A DNA stretch of 64,000 nt from assembly GCF_013409425.1 (NCBI RefSeq), contig NZ_JACCAC010000001.1, forward strand, positions 124,001 through 188,000, in the 5' to 3' direction. A program made the translations under genes and the position numbers. This stretch comes from Nocardioides perillae (lineage in GTDB: Bacteria > Actinomycetota > Actinomycetes > Propionibacteriales > Nocardioidaceae). This document shows positions 19,642 to 28,779 of the stretch, piece by piece; position 1 is the first letter of the stretch, and the number at the start of each line of letters is the position of its first letter. The notes under the pieces were generated by a model, which was not told where the DNA came from, ran no database searches, and was given only the letters and a program-made list of their open reading frames with translations.

Positions 19642-20628
19642 TCAGCGCACGCGCTCGATCACCACGACCCCGTCGCGCCGCAGGCCGCGCAGGTGGCCGG
19701 GCAGGTCGACCCAGCGCTGGCCCCGCCAAGCGGTGACGAGGTCGTCGAGCGCGAGCACGTGCACGTGGGCGAGCTCGTCGCCGGGCGCACCGGCGGCCAG
19801 CGCGGCGAGGCGCAGCACGCGGCGGCGCAGGGCGGCGGGCTCGTCGGCGAGCGCGCTCACCCGCAGCCCGCCCGGCACCTCGGGGTCGAGGGCGCGGGCC
19901 AGCGCGGCGTCGGCGAGGTCGTCGAGCAGCTCGACGTCCTCGCGCAGCAGGTCGGCGGTGCGGGCCAGCGTCGTCGCGACGCCGGGGCCGAGCTCCTCCT
20001 CGAGCACGGGCAGCACCCGCTGCCGCACCCGCACCCGGGTGAAGCGCGGGTCGTCGTTGTGCGGGTCGTCCCACCAGGTCAGCCCCTGCGCCCGGCAGGC
20101 GTCGCGGGTCTCGGCGCGGGTGAGGTCGAGGAGCGGGCGGCGGAAGCGGTCGAAGGCGCGGCGCATGCCGGCGACCGAGCGTCCGCCGCTGCCGCGGGTC
20201 AGCCCGAGCAGCACCGTCTCGGCCTGGTCGTCGAGGGTGTGGCCCAGCAGCACCACCGCGGCGCGGGTGCGCTCGGCGACCTCCTCCAGCACGGCGTACC
20301 TCGCCTGGCGGGCGGCCGCCTCGGGCCCGAGCGGGCCCGCCTGCACCGTGACCCGGGCCGTGAGCGTCTCGTCGGCGCCGAGGGCGCCCATCTGCTCGAC
20401 GACCGCGGCCGCGACCTCGGCCGAGGTCGGCTGCAGGCCGTGGTCGACGGTCGCCCCGACGACCCGCCACCCGGCCGACCGCGCCTCGAAGGTGGTCGCG
20501 GCGAGGAGTGCGAGCGAGTCGGCGCCGCCCGAGCAGGCCACGACGACGACCGCGCCGGGTCCGAGGTCGCCCAGCGAGCGGCGCACGGCGAGGCGCGCGG
20601 CCGCGACGGCGGGGTGGGGCCCGCTCAC
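19642..20628 (-). CDS. tilS: tRNA(Ile)-lysidine synthetase
   Basis: 328 residues. Adds lysine to C34 of the minor isoleucine tRNA in an ATP-dependent reaction. The PP-loop motif is VVVACSGGADSLALL (SGGADS at 33-38), followed by GATVDHGLQ, LLGHTLDDQAETVLLGLTRGSG and TWWDDPHNDDPRFTRVRVR, which are TilS-specific. The GTG start overlaps the stop of the zincin gene (GTGA). Essential in nearly all bacteria. Confidence 0.95.
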   Translation of the reverse strand: MSGPHPAVAAARLAVRRSLGDLGPGAVVVVACSGGADSLALLAATTFEARSAGWRVVGATVDHGLQPTSAEVAAAVVEQMGALGADETLTARVTVQAGPLGPEAAARQARYAVLEEVAERTRAAVVLLGHTLDDQAETVLLGLTRGSGGRSVAGMRRAFDRFRRPLLDLTRAETRDACRAQGLTWWDDPHNDDPRFTRVRVRQRVLPVLEEELGPGVATTLARTADLLREDVELLDDLADAALARALDPEVPGGLRVSALADEPAALRRRVLRLAALAAGAPGDELAHVHVLALDDLVTAWRGQRWVDLPGHLRGLRRDGVVVIERVR

Positions 20629-21707
20629 CCGTGCACGCGCGCGACCCAGGCGTCGGGGTCGGCGATCTCGGCCCGGGAGGGCAGGTGGGCGGGCTCGGCC
20701 CACACGGCGTTGAAGTCGGCCATGCCGACGCGGTCGACGACGTGGCGCACGAAGCGGGCGCCGTCGCGGTACTGCGCCATCTTGGCGTCGAGCCCGAGCA
20801 GCCGGCGCAGCAACCGGTCGAGCGTGCCCAGGCCCTGGCGGCGCTGGTCGAAGGCGGACCTGATCGACGCCACGGACGGGATGACCTCGGGCCCGACGCC
20901 GTCCATGACGACGTCGGCGTGGCCCTCGAGCAGCGACATCACGCCCGTGACCCGGTCGAGGATCTCCTGCTGCTCGGGCGAGCCGAGGAGCTCGAGCAGG
21001 CTCGCGCCGCCCGGGCGGTCGGCCCCGCCGCCGGCGACGCCGCGCACGGCCCGCGAGACCTTGCCCAGGAGGTCCTCGAGCGAGGCGCCCGGCTCGACGG
21101 TCGCGGTGAGCGCCTGCATCTGGGCGAAGAGGTGGTCGCGCATCCACGGGACGGCCGTGAACTGCACCCGGTGGGTCTCCTCGTGCAGGCACACCCACAG
21201 CCGGAAGTCGGAGGGGTCGGCGCCCAGCTCGCGCTCAACGTGCACGATGTTGGGCGCGACCAGCAGCAGCCGGCCGCTCGGCTCGTGGAACGGGTCGAAC
21301 TGGCCCAGCACCTTGCCGCCGAGGAAGCCGAGCAGCAGGCCGACCTCGGCGCCGGTGATGCGCGAGCCGATCGCCAGCGCGAGGCCCGTCGGCGCACCCT
21401 TGCGCTCGTTGAGCCGGTGGACCAGCGGCTCGACGAGGTGGCGGAAGCCGTCGGCGTTGGCCTGCACCCAGCCGGCCCGGTCGACGACGACGACGGGCGC
21501 GGTGCGGTCGGCGGCCACGAGGCCGGTGAAGTCGCGCACCAGGCCGGTCGAGCGCTCGGCTCCGGCGCGGAGCTCGGCGACGGCGGCGTCGGCGGTCGCC
21601 CGGTCGACGTCGGGGCCGTCCCCCGCCACGCGCGCACCGAGGCGCACGGCGAAGTCCCAGTCGACCATGCCGCTGGCCCCGCCGGTCCCGCTCCCACCCT
21701 GGCTCAT
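20625..21707 (-). CDS. Zinc-dependent metalloprotease-like protein (zincin_2 / DUF2342)
   Basis: 360 residues with the zinc motif HEETH (His175, Glu176, His179) and a downstream LLEGHADVVMDGVG that probably gives the third ligand. No signal peptide. The homologue in Mycobacterium (Rv3626c) also lies between dacB and tilS. Physiological substrate unknown. ATG supported by TAGGGT 6 nt upstream. Coupled to tilS. Confidence 0.85.
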   Translation of the reverse strand: MSQGGSGTGGASGMVDWDFAVRLGARVAGDGPDVDRATADAAVAELRAGAERSTGLVRDFTGLVAADRTAPVVVVDRAGWVQANADGFRHLVEPLVHRLNERKGAPTGLALAIGSRITGAEVGLLLGFLGGKVLGQFDPFHEPSGRLLLVAPNIVHVERELGADPSDFRLWVCLHEETHRVQFTAVPWMRDHLFAQMQALTATVEPGASLEDLLGKVSRAVRGVAGGGADRPGGASLLELLGSPEQQEILDRVTGVMSLLEGHADVVMDGVGPEVIPSVASIRSAFDQRRQGLGTLDRLLRRLLGLDAKMAQYRDGARFVRHVVDRVGMADFNAVWAEPAHLPSRAEIADPDAWVARVHG

Positions 21708-21713
21708 GTGGCG

Positions 21714-21719
21714 ACCCTA
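21714..21719 (-). promoter_or_regulatory. -10 hexamer TAGGGT overlapping the dacB stop codon
   Basis: TAGGGT lies 6 nt before the zincin ATG; its TAG is the stop codon of dacB (21719-21717). Confidence 0.6.
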
Positions 21720-23294
21720 CGGGGCGGCCGCGCAGCGGCAGGCGGCCAGCGCGGCGGCCACCTCGTCGAGCGCCGCGGCCGCGTCGAGGTCGTCGCCGAG
21801 GCGGATCCGGTCGGCGCCGAGGGCGAAGACCACCACCACCCCGTCGCGGGTGGTGGCGAGACCGGCCAGGGCCCGCACGCCGGTGAGCGTGCCGGTCTTC
21901 GCGCGCACCGCACCGAGGGCGACCGCCGGGCCGGTGTCGAAGCGGGTGGCCAGCGAGCCGGTGAACCCGGCCACCGGCAGGCCGACGAGCAGCGGGCGCA
22001 GCGTCTGGTCCGACGCGGCCGTCTGCAGCACCTCGAGCAGCGTGGTCGTCGGCACCCGGTTGCGCCGCGACAGGCCGCTCCCGTCGCGCAGCCGCAGCCC
22101 GGCCACGTCCACCTCGAGGGCGCGCAGTGCCGCCACGGTCGCCGCCGCACCGCCCGCGAAGCTCGCCTCGCGCGGCCCCCCGCGGGCGCGGCCGAGGTGG
22201 TGCGCCAGCACCTCGGAGGTCTCGTTGTCGCTGGTCTCGACGAGGTGGGCGACGAGCGCGGCCACGGTCGGCGACTCCACCGCGGCCAGGGGGGTCGCGC
22301 CGGGGCTCGCCGCACGGCGTACGACGGGCCCGACGGTCCGCAGCCCGGCGCGGCGCAGCTCGACGAGCAGCACGCGCCCGGCCTCGCGGGCCGGGTCGTC
22401 GACCCGCGCGGTGCCGTCGGCGGTGCGGCCCTGGTCGACCCACAGCGGCCCGATGGGCGTGACCACGCCCTGCGGCACGTAGTCGGCCTCCCAGGCCGGG
22501 TTGACCGCGGGGCCCGCGAAGAGGGTGTCGTCGACGGCGACGCGGACGCGCCCGGTCACCCCCCGCTCGCGCAGGGCGGCGGCGGTGGCGCGGGCCAGCG
22601 TGCGCACGTCGGCCCGGTCGGGGTAGGCGGCGCCGTCGCGCTCGGGGGTCCGGGCGAGGAGCGGGTCGCCGCCCCCCACGAGCGTGACGGCCGGCGGGGC
22701 GCCGGCCGCGCCCGCGGGCTCGAGGACGGTCGTGGTCGCGAAGGTGGTGCGTGGACCGAGCACCGCGAGCGCGGCGGCACCGGTGAGCAGCTTGGTGGTG
22801 GAGGCCGGCACGACGGGGTCCCGGCCGAGCACGACCCGCTGCCCCGCGGCCCCGCCACCGAGGGGCGCGACCGCCGCGACCACGTGCCGGCCCAGGTCGG
22901 GGTCGCGCAGCTCGCGCCGCAGCGCGCGGCGCACCGCGCCCGGGTCGAGCGCGCCCGCGTCGTCGGCGGTGACGGGGCGCGCGACCGGCACCGGCGCCGC
23001 CGGGTCGGGCAGGTCGAGGCCGCGCGGCGGGTCGACCTGCTCGGGCTCCTCGGCCGGGTCGGGCGGGCCCCACGCCTCCAGCGGGGTGCCGGCCACGAGG
23101 TCGTCGAGGGCGTCGGCCAACCGCGGGTCGAGGCGCTGGGCCCGCCAGGCGAGCGTGGTCGCGGCCGCGACGAGCAGCATCACCACCACCACGGTGACCA
23201 CGACCCGCAGGGTGCGTCGGCGCCGGGTGGTCCGGGGGGCCCGTGCGGTCCGAGGGGTCGGGCCCGGGACGTGGCGTGCGTCACGTCGGGCCAC
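21717..23294 (-). CDS. dacB: D-alanyl-D-alanine carboxypeptidase/endopeptidase (PBP4 family)
   Basis: 525 residues, membrane-anchored by one helix (about 29-49: VVVTVVVVMLLVAAATTLAW region). Catalytic SxxK is ASTTK (Ser165, Lys168), SxN is SDN in VETSDNETSEVL, and the KTG box is AKTGTLTG. The inserted domain between SxxK and SxN is normal for the PBP4 class. Trims or cleaves peptidoglycan stem peptides outside the membrane. GTG start preceded by AGGAGGG. Divergent from ppa. Confidence 0.92.
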   Translation of the reverse strand: MARRDARHVPGPTPRTARAPRTTRRRRTLRVVVTVVVVMLLVAAATTLAWRAQRLDPRLADALDDLVAGTPLEAWGPPDPAEEPEQVDPPRGLDLPDPAAPVPVARPVTADDAGALDPGAVRRALRRELRDPDLGRHVVAAVAPLGGGAAGQRVVLGRDPVVPASTTKLLTGAAALAVLGPRTTFATTTVLEPAGAAGAPPAVTLVGGGDPLLARTPERDGAAYPDRADVRTLARATAAALRERGVTGRVRVAVDDTLFAGPAVNPAWEADYVPQGVVTPIGPLWVDQGRTADGTARVDDPAREAGRVLLVELRRAGLRTVGPVVRRAASPGATPLAAVESPTVAALVAHLVETSDNETSEVLAHHLGRARGGPREASFAGGAAATVAALRALEVDVAGLRLRDGSGLSRRNRVPTTTLLEVLQTAASDQTLRPLLVGLPVAGFTGSLATRFDTGPAVALGAVRAKTGTLTGVRALAGLATTRDGVVVVFALGADRIRLGDDLDAAAALDEVAAALAACRCAAAP

Positions 23295-23441
23295 GCGTCA
23301 CCCTCCTGGCTGTTGAGTTGCCGACTCCATGGGCGAGACTAGGCCCGGCCTGCGGCGCGACGCGCCGGGGGCGCCCCGAGCGGGGCCCGGTGCGCGCGAG
23401 GCGCACCTCGTCGCCCCCGCCGTCGACGACGAGGAGAAGCA
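23295..23441. other. Divergent intergenic region dacB / ppa
   Basis: It holds the ribosome sites of both genes (AGGAGGG on the minus strand, GAGGAG on the plus strand). A TTGCCG with a weak downstream A/T patch could be a ppa promoter, but no -10 can be called with confidence. Confidence 0.3.
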
Positions 23442-23960
23442 GTGGCTGACGCCGACCAGTCCGAGGTGTTCGAGTTCGACGTGCTCGTCGAGATCCCGAA
23501 GGGCGAGCGCAACAAGTACGAGGTCGACCACGCCTCCGGTCGCCTCCGCCTCGACCGCATGCTCTTCACCTCCACGCAGTACCCCGCCGACTACGGCTAC
23601 ATCGAGAACACCCTCGGCCAGGACGGTGACCCGCTCGACGCCCTGGTGCTGCTGCAGGCCCCGACCTTCCCGGGCTGCCTCATCGCCTGCCGTGCCATCG
23701 GGATGTTCCGCATGACCGACGAGGCCGGCGGTGACGACAAGGTGCTGTGCGTGCCGACGCACGACCCGCGGCTCGCCCACCTCAAGGACATCGGCGACGT
23801 CTCGAAGTTCGACCGGCTCGAGATCCAGCACTTCTTCGAGGTCTACAAGGACCTCGAGCCCGGCAAGTCGGTCGAGGGCGCGAACTGGGTCGGCGTCGAG
23901 GAGGCCGTGGCCGAGGTGCACGCCTCCTTCGCCCGCGCGAAGGAGCAGGGCGGCCACTGA
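23442..23960 (+). CDS. ppa: Inorganic pyrophosphatase
   Basis: 172 residues, soluble family I enzyme. Motifs: [38 protein letters not shown] with the metal-binding aspartates, and [28 protein letters not shown]. Removes pyrophosphate from biosynthetic reactions. GTG start with GAGGAG about 8 nt before. Confidence 0.97.
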   Translation: MADADQSEVFEFDVLVEIPKGERNKYEVDHASGRLRLDRMLFTSTQYPADYGYIENTLGQDGDPLDALVLLQAPTFPGCLIACRAIGMFRMTDEAGGDDKVLCVPTHDPRLAHLKDIGDVSKFDRLEIQHFFEVYKDLEPGKSVEGANWVGVEEAVAEVHASFARAKEQGGH

Positions 23961-23982
23961 GCCGCAGCCCCACCGCACGTCG

Positions 23983-24021
23983 ACGGCGGCGGTCGCCCCA
24001 CGGGGGTGGCCGCCGCCGCGT
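23983..24021. terminator. Hairpin between ppa and the methyltransferase gene
   Basis: GC-rich arms GGCGGCGG (23985-23992) and CCGCCGCC (24010-24017) extend with imperfect pairs, in the 87-nt gap between convergent genes. Confidence 0.55.
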
Positions 24022-24047
24022 CGTTCCCGGGGGTGGCCCGGGGTGCG

Positions 24048-24728
24048 TCAGCCGCCCGTGCCGGAGAAGAAGGCGAAGGCCCCCGAGCGCTCGACCGCGA
24101 CCTCGCGCACGCCCGCGGTCGTCAGCCAGCGGCGTACGTCGTCGCTCGAGCCGAGCGGGCCCAGCAGGCCTGCCGCCGCGCCCGCCCGGCGCAGGGGCTC
24201 GAAGCGCACGCCGGTGTCGGTCACCAGTGCGCTGCCGACGAGCCGGCCACCGGGGCGCAGCACGCGCGCGACCTCCCGCACGGCGCCCTGCGGGTCGGGG
24301 AAGCAGTGCAGGCCCGTCAGGCTGAGCACCAGGTCGAAGGCGTCGTCGTCGAAGGGCAGCGCGACCACGTCGGCCTCGCGGGTGGTCACCTGGTCGGACA
24401 CGCCGCGGCGGCGGGCGGCCGCCCGGGTGCGCGCCAGCATGGCGGGGGCGAGGTCGACGGCGACGTAGTCGAGCCCCTGCCGGGGGCGCAGGCCACGCAG
24501 CGCCACCCCGCCGCCGCAGGGCACGTCGAGCACCCGGCTGCCGGCCGGCAACGCGCCCACCTCGTCGGCGGCGGCGTGCAGCCGGGCGAGGGGGCTGCCC
24601 GAGCCGAGGCGCCACAGCGCTCCGCCCACCCGGTCGTGCTCGACGAGCCAGTCGTAGACCGTCGCCCACGCGGGGTCGGTGTCCCAGCCGCCGACACCCG
24701 GCAGGGAGCGCAGCCCGGGCAGCCTCAC
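24048..24728 (-). CDS. Class I SAM-dependent methyltransferase
   Basis: 226 residues. SAM-binding motif I is SRVLDVPCGGGVALRGL, followed by YVAVDLAPAMLARTR (motif II), VVALPFDDDAFDLVLSLTGLHCFPD (motif III/IV) and a typical VLRPGGRLVGSAL strand. The substrate cannot be told. The GTG overlaps the stop of the acyl-CoA oxidase-like gene (GTGA), so the pair is co-expressed. Confidence 0.85.
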   Translation of the reverse strand: MRLPGLRSLPGVGGWDTDPAWATVYDWLVEHDRVGGALWRLGSGSPLARLHAAADEVGALPAGSRVLDVPCGGGVALRGLRPRQGLDYVAVDLAPAMLARTRAAARRRGVSDQVTTREADVVALPFDDDAFDLVLSLTGLHCFPDPQGAVREVARVLRPGGRLVGSALVTDTGVRFEPLRRAGAAAGLLGPLGSSDDVRRWLTTAGVREVAVERSGAFAFFSGTGG

Positions 24729-26875
24729 GACACGGGGGCGGGCGACGGGGCCGCCGCGCCGGTGCCGACCGGGCCGACCAGGTCCGGCGCGCGCAGCACC
24801 TCCTCGGGCACGGCGAAGGCGTCGACCAGGTCGACCGCGATCGGGCGCAGCCGGCGGCACAGGTCGCTGATCTCGCGGCTGATGGCCTTCGAGCGCTGCG
24901 CCGAGAGGCGTCCGTGCTCGAGGAACCAGCCACGGTCGGCCTCGATCGTGGTGAGCGCGTGCAGGTCGCACAGCAGCCCGAGCGCGACCTTGGTGTCGCC
25001 GTCGGGCAGCGCCGCGACCGCGTCGGTGAAGGCCTCGAGCACGAGCCGCTCCACGTGGGCCCGCGCCATCGCGATCACGTGGTCCTGCACGCGGGAGAAG
25101 ACCGCGCCCGGCTCCATGCCGTTGTCGATGCCGCGCTTGAGGCGTCGCGCGACGCCGGAGAGCATGTGCTCCTCGCGGAAGCGGAGCATGGCCAGCTGGT
25201 ACTCGGTGTCGAGCAGGCCGGCCTCCTGGTCCCACTGCTCCCCGCCCGGCAGCAGGTCGCGCACCCGCTCGAGCAGCGTGTGGACGGCCGTGCGCTCGAT
25301 GACGGTCTCGACGGCCAGGCCGGCGACGAAGCGGACCATGTCGAACTGGTCCATGTCGGAGAACTCGCTGGAGTAGTCGGTGAGCAGCCCCTTCGCCACC
25401 AGCTGCAGCAGGACGTGGTTGTCGCCCTCGAAGGTGGTGAAGACGTCGGTGTCGGCCTTGAGGGCGGCGAAGCGGTTGACGGCGAGGTAGCCCGCGCCGC
25501 CGCAGAGCTCGCGGCACTGCTGGATCGTGTGGGTCGCGTGCCAGGTGCCCAGGGCCTTGGTGCCGGCCGCACGCGACTCGAGGTCGCGCTTGGCGACGTC
25601 GCCGTCGGGCCCCTCCGCACCGCCGTGGGCGATCTCGTGCAGCTGCTCGCGCAGGACGTCCTGGGCGAAGTGCAGGGCGTAGGTGCGGGCGATCAGCGGG
25701 AAGAGCCGCCGCTGGTGCAGGCCGTAGTCGAGGAGCAGGTCCTCCTGGTCGTCACCGGTCGCTTCGAACTGCCGACGCCGCACGGAGTAGCGGGTGGCGA
25801 TCGTCAGCGCGACCTTGGCGGCGTTGATGCCGGCGCCGCCGACGCTGACGCGGCCCTGCACGAGGGTGCCGAGCATGGTGAAGAACCGGCGGTTCGGGTT
25901 CTCGATCGCGGAGGTGTAGACACCCTCGGGCGACACGTCGGCGAACTGGTTGAGCAGCGCCTCGCGCGGCACCCGCACACCGTGGAAGGCCAGGCGACCG
26001 TTGTCCACGCCGTTGAGCCCCATCTTGAGGCCGTCGTCCTCGACCTCGACGCCCGGCAGCACCTCGCCGTCGCGGCGGATCGGCACGAGGAAGGCGTGCA
26101 CACCGCGGCGCTCGCCGCCGACGTCGAGCTGGGCGAAGACCACGGCCATCTCGGCGTGCAGCGCGGCGTTGCCGATGTAGTCCTTGCGGGCCCCCTCGTG
26201 GGGCGTGGTGATCGTGAACTCCTGGGTCTCGGCGTCGTAGGTCGCGACGGTCTCGAGCGCCTGCACGTTGCTGCCGTGGCCGGTCTCGGTCATCGCGAAG
26301 CAGCCGAGGAGACGGCCCTCGACGACGTCGCGCAGGTGGGCGTCGTGGTGGCGCTCGGTGCCGAGCTGCAGCAGCGCGCCGCCGAAGAGGCCGAACTGCA
26401 CGCCGACTTTCACCAGGACCGAGAGGTCGCCGAAGGCGAGGGTCTCGAAGGCCGCGACGGACGCGCCGACGTCACCGCCGCCGCCGTACTGCTCGGGGAA
26501 GCCGAAGCCGGTCTGCCCGGTCGAGGCGAGCTCGACCACGAGGTCCTTGACCCGCTCGCGGTAGTCGGCGTGGCTGAGGGTCTCGGCCTCCTCCAGGACC
26601 CCGGCGTGGGCGGCGAGGTTGCGGCGCACGAGGTCGCGCACCTCGGCGTGGCGACCGTCGAGCACGCGCGTCACCTCGGCCACGTCCACGCGGGGACCGT
26701 CGCCCGACCCGGGCTGCAGAGCCGGCTCGTCGCGGGAGCCGACCGGCGCCGCGGCGCGCACGGCGCCCTCGGCCTCGGTGGTGGCGCCCGGGTCGGTGCT
26801 GCCGGGCGTGCCCGGGCTGCCGGGGCTGCCGGGGCTGCCGGGAGTGGTCGTGGGCTGCGCGGCGTCGGTGGCCAT
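24725..26875 (-). CDS. Acyl-CoA oxidase-like/acyl-CoA dehydrogenase family flavoprotein
   Basis: 716 residues, longer than a classic acyl-CoA dehydrogenase (about 390) and in the range of acyl-CoA oxidases. Evidence: GFGFPEQYGGGGDVGASVA, CFAMTETGHGSNVQALET (FAD/substrate loop), KDYIGNAALHAEMAVVFAQL, RYSVRRRQF and TDVFTTFEGDNHVLLQLVA (acyl-CoA oxidase-type TxEGDN). Whether electrons go to oxygen or ETF cannot be told. The N-terminal 40 residues are a low-complexity Gly-Ser-Pro run. ATG at 26875 supported by TAACTT 7 nt upstream. Likely fatty-acid beta-oxidation. Confidence 0.88.
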   Translation of the reverse strand: MATDAAQPTTTPGSPGSPGSPGTPGSTDPGATTEAEGAVRAAAPVGSRDEPALQPGSGDGPRVDVAEVTRVLDGRHAEVRDLVRRNLAAHAGVLEEAETLSHADYRERVKDLVVELASTGQTGFGFPEQYGGGGDVGASVAAFETLAFGDLSVLVKVGVQFGLFGGALLQLGTERHHDAHLRDVVEGRLLGCFAMTETGHGSNVQALETVATYDAETQEFTITTPHEGARKDYIGNAALHAEMAVVFAQLDVGGERRGVHAFLVPIRRDGEVLPGVEVEDDGLKMGLNGVDNGRLAFHGVRVPREALLNQFADVSPEGVYTSAIENPNRRFFTMLGTLVQGRVSVGGAGINAAKVALTIATRYSVRRRQFEATGDDQEDLLLDYGLHQRRLFPLIARTYALHFAQDVLREQLHEIAHGGAEGPDGDVAKRDLESRAAGTKALGTWHATHTIQQCRELCGGAGYLAVNRFAALKADTDVFTTFEGDNHVLLQLVAKGLLTDYSSEFSDMDQFDMVRFVAGLAVETVIERTAVHTLLERVRDLLPGGEQWDQEAGLLDTEYQLAMLRFREEHMLSGVARRLKRGIDNGMEPGAVFSRVQDHVIAMARAHVERLVLEAFTDAVAALPDGDTKVALGLLCDLHALTTIEADRGWFLEHGRLSAQRSKAISREISDLCRRLRPIAVDLVDAFAVPEEVLRAPDLVGPVGTGAAAPSPAPVS

Positions 26876-26882
26876 GCCGTCC

Positions 26883-26888
26883 AAGTTA
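26883..26888 (-). promoter_or_regulatory. -10 hexamer TAACTT of the acyl-CoA oxidase-like gene
   Basis: TAACTT lies 7 nt before the ATG at 26875 (leaderless geometry). Confidence 0.55.
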
Positions 26889-26934
26889 CCCGCGGGGAAC
26901 CACTGCCACTCGCGGTGCGGACGTGGCGCCGGCC

Positions 26935-28389
26935 TCAGGGTCGGGCGTAGAAGTTGGGCGGGATCCAGTAGTGCATCGAGACCTCCTCGACGTCGCGCCC
27001 CGTGCGCGGCGCGTGGACGATCCGGCCGCCGCCGGCGTAGAGCGCGACGTGGTAGATCGACGACGGCGACGACGAGGAGCCCCAGAAGACCAGGTCGCCG
27101 GGGCGCAGCTGCGAGCTGCGGACGGGGGTGGACTGCTCGTACTGCGCCACCGAGTAGTGCGGCAGCGCGCGACCGCCCTGCGCCCACGCCCGCATGGTGA
27201 GGCCGGAGCAGTCCCACGACGACGGGCCGGCTGCACCCCAGCGGTAGGGCTCGCCGATCTGCTGGCGGGCGAAGGCGACCGCCGCGGCCGCACCGGCGGC
27301 GGGAGCAGGCGGGTCGGGTGCGGGCTGGGGCGCAGGCTGGGGTGCGGGCTGCGGAGCCGGCTGGGGCGCGGGCTGCGGTGCGGGGGCCGGATCGGGCTGG
27401 GGTGCCGGCTGGGGTGCCGGCTGAGGTGCGGGCTGAGGTGCGGGCTGAGGTGCGGGCTGAGGTGCGGGCTGAGGTGCGGGCTGGGGTGCGGGCTGGGGTG
27501 CCGGCTGCGGCTCGGTCGCGCCGCCGGTCGGCGAGCCCGGGTCCTCCCCGGCCTGCTCCTGGAGGGCTGCCTCCTGCTCCGCGGCCTTGGCGGCGGCAGC
27601 AGCAGCGGCGGCCTCCGCCGCGGCGTCCTCGAGCGCCGACTGCCGCTGCTCGGCGAGGGCCACGGAGATGCCCTGCAGCGCTGCCAGCTCGGCGAGCAGG
27701 GCCGCCTTGCGGGTCGCCGTGTCGTCGGCGAGCACGAGGGCGGCGTGCGACGCCGACGCCGCGGCGTCGCGCCGGTCGCGGGCGTCGGCCTCGAGCGCTG
27801 CGGCGCGCTGCCGGGCCTCGGCGGCGCGTCCCGCGGACACCTCCGCGACCAGCGCGGTGGCGCGGAAGACGTCGTGGACCTCGTCGAGAGCCGCCTCGGT
27901 CTGGCGCGCGGTGGTCGTGCGCTCCACGAGCCCCGCCACGCCGTCGGCCTCGACGATCGCGCTGAGGGCTGCCAGACCGGGCGCGGAGGTGTAGGTGCCG
28001 ACGACCGAGTCGGCGTACGCAGCGCGCCCGCGCTCGGCCTCGGCCCGCGCGGCGCGGGCGGCCCGGTCGGCGTCGCGGGCCTCGCGGCGCGCCTGCGCGA
28101 GGGCGTAGCGGGCACCGTTCCACGCCTCGGCGGCCTGCGCCGCGGCGACGGCGGCGTCCTGCAGGCGTTGGTTGGCCAGGACGAGGTCGGCCTGCACGGC
28201 CGCGACGTCGCGCGCCGCACCCGCGACCGCGCCGCGCGCGGCCTCGACCTCGGCCTGCGTCGGGGTCTCGTCGTCGGCGAGGGCCGGTGCCCCGGCGGTG
28301 CCGTTCAGGCCGGCGGCGAGCAGCAGCGTGGTCGCCGCCGCGGCCGCGGCGCGTCGCCCATGGGCTCCGGTCGTCCTCCTCGCACGCAC
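26935..28389 (-). CDS. Secreted NlpC/P60 peptidoglycan endopeptidase with coiled coil and Pro-Gln repeat
   Basis: 484 residues: signal peptide (RRAAAAAATTLLLAAG, cleavage near ALADD), a long Ala-rich coiled coil (about 42-280), a Pro-Gln-Pro-Ala repeat spacer (about 295-362), and a C-terminal NlpC/P60 domain. Catalytic Cys394 is in WDCSGL and His447 in IYHVALYAGGG. The layout resembles RipA/RipB and other cell-separation hydrolases. GTG start with GAGAGGCGGG upstream. Confidence 0.92.
   Translation of the reverse strand: MRARRTTGAHGRRAAAAAATTLLLAAGLNGTAGAPALADDETPTQAEVEAARGAVAGAARDVAAVQADLVLANQRLQDAAVAAAQAAEAWNGARYALAQARREARDADRAARAARAEAERGRAAYADSVVGTYTSAPGLAALSAIVEADGVAGLVERTTTARQTEAALDEVHDVFRATALVAEVSAGRAAEARQRAAALEADARDRRDAAASASHAALVLADDTATRKAALLAELAALQGISVALAEQRQSALEDAAAEAAAAAAAAKAAEQEAALQEQAGEDPGSPTGGATEPQPAPQPAPQPAPQPAPQPAPQPAPQPAPQPAPQPAPQPDPAPAPQPAPQPAPQPAPQPAPQPAPDPPAPAAGAAAAVAFARQQIGEPYRWGAAGPSSWDCSGLTMRAWAQGGRALPHYSVAQYEQSTPVRSSQLRPGDLVFWGSSSSPSSIYHVALYAGGGRIVHAPRTGRDVEEVSMHYWIPPNFYARP
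27318..27516 (-). repeat. 12-bp coding minisatellite in the NlpC/P60 gene
   Basis: A 12-bp unit of the type GGCTGAGGTGCG (plus strand) is repeated, with variants, about 16 times and encodes Pro-Gln-Pro-Ala. The most uniform copies lie at about 27410-27480. Length polymorphism between strains is expected. Confidence 0.85.
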
Positions 28390-28776
28390 GTGCCCGCCTC
28401 TCGACCCGGTGGAGCGCCACCGGTGCCGGGGCGCGACGTCACGGCGCCTCGAGCGGCTTCCCCACCGCTCGAGGCACAGCCGTCACGCTAGCCACATCCG
28501 ACCCAGGAGGGAACACTTTCCTCCAATTTCTCACGACTCTCCGGCGTGTCGGCTTGCGAACCACACTGTTGTCATTCCCGTGCCGAGGGGTCATGTGCTG
28601 CGCACCCACCGAGGGGTCACGCACTGGACCGGGGCTCGCACGGCGGCCGCCGGCGCGGGATCGACGACCCCACCAGCGACCCCTCGCCGGGTCCGTGACC
28701 CCTCGCCGGGTCCGTGGCCCCTCGCCGGGTCCGTGACCCCTCGGCGAGAGCCCAGGCGGCGACCCCTCGGCGGGGG
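28390..28776. other. 387-bp intergenic region with repeat arrays
   Basis: The first 110 bp are comparatively AT-rich (around 28500-28570) and may hold the NlpC/P60 promoter. The rest holds two sets of GAGGGGTC-type repeats in opposite orientation. No gene is supported. Confidence 0.5.
28583..28630 (+). repeat. GAGGGGTC repeat, two forward units (26-bp period)
   Basis: CCGAGGGGTCA recurs at 28583 and 28609, exactly 26 bp apart. The second copy continues as CACGCACTGGACC, close to the consensus of the array at 48144. Confidence 0.7.
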
Positions 28777-28779
28777 TCA
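28678..28779 (-). repeat. GAGGGGTC repeat, five units in reverse orientation
   Basis: Three 19-bp units (GACCCCTCGCCGGGTCCGT, one with GG for GA) start at 28678, 28697 and 28716; then a 26-bp unit at 28735 and a final partial unit at 28761 that runs into the PAP2 stop codon. Read on the minus strand they begin CGAGGGGTC, the same family as the arrays at 48 and 50 kb. Confidence 0.8.

Noticed and set aside
19495-23342. Long open frames of 900-1000 codons on the plus strand
   Set aside because: They lie opposite tilS, zincin and dacB, lack recognisable domains, and are the usual antisense frames of GC-rich genes.
27318-27516. 12-bp repeats as a CRISPR or non-coding array
   Set aside because: They keep the reading frame of the NlpC/P60 gene and encode Pro-Gln-Pro-Ala.
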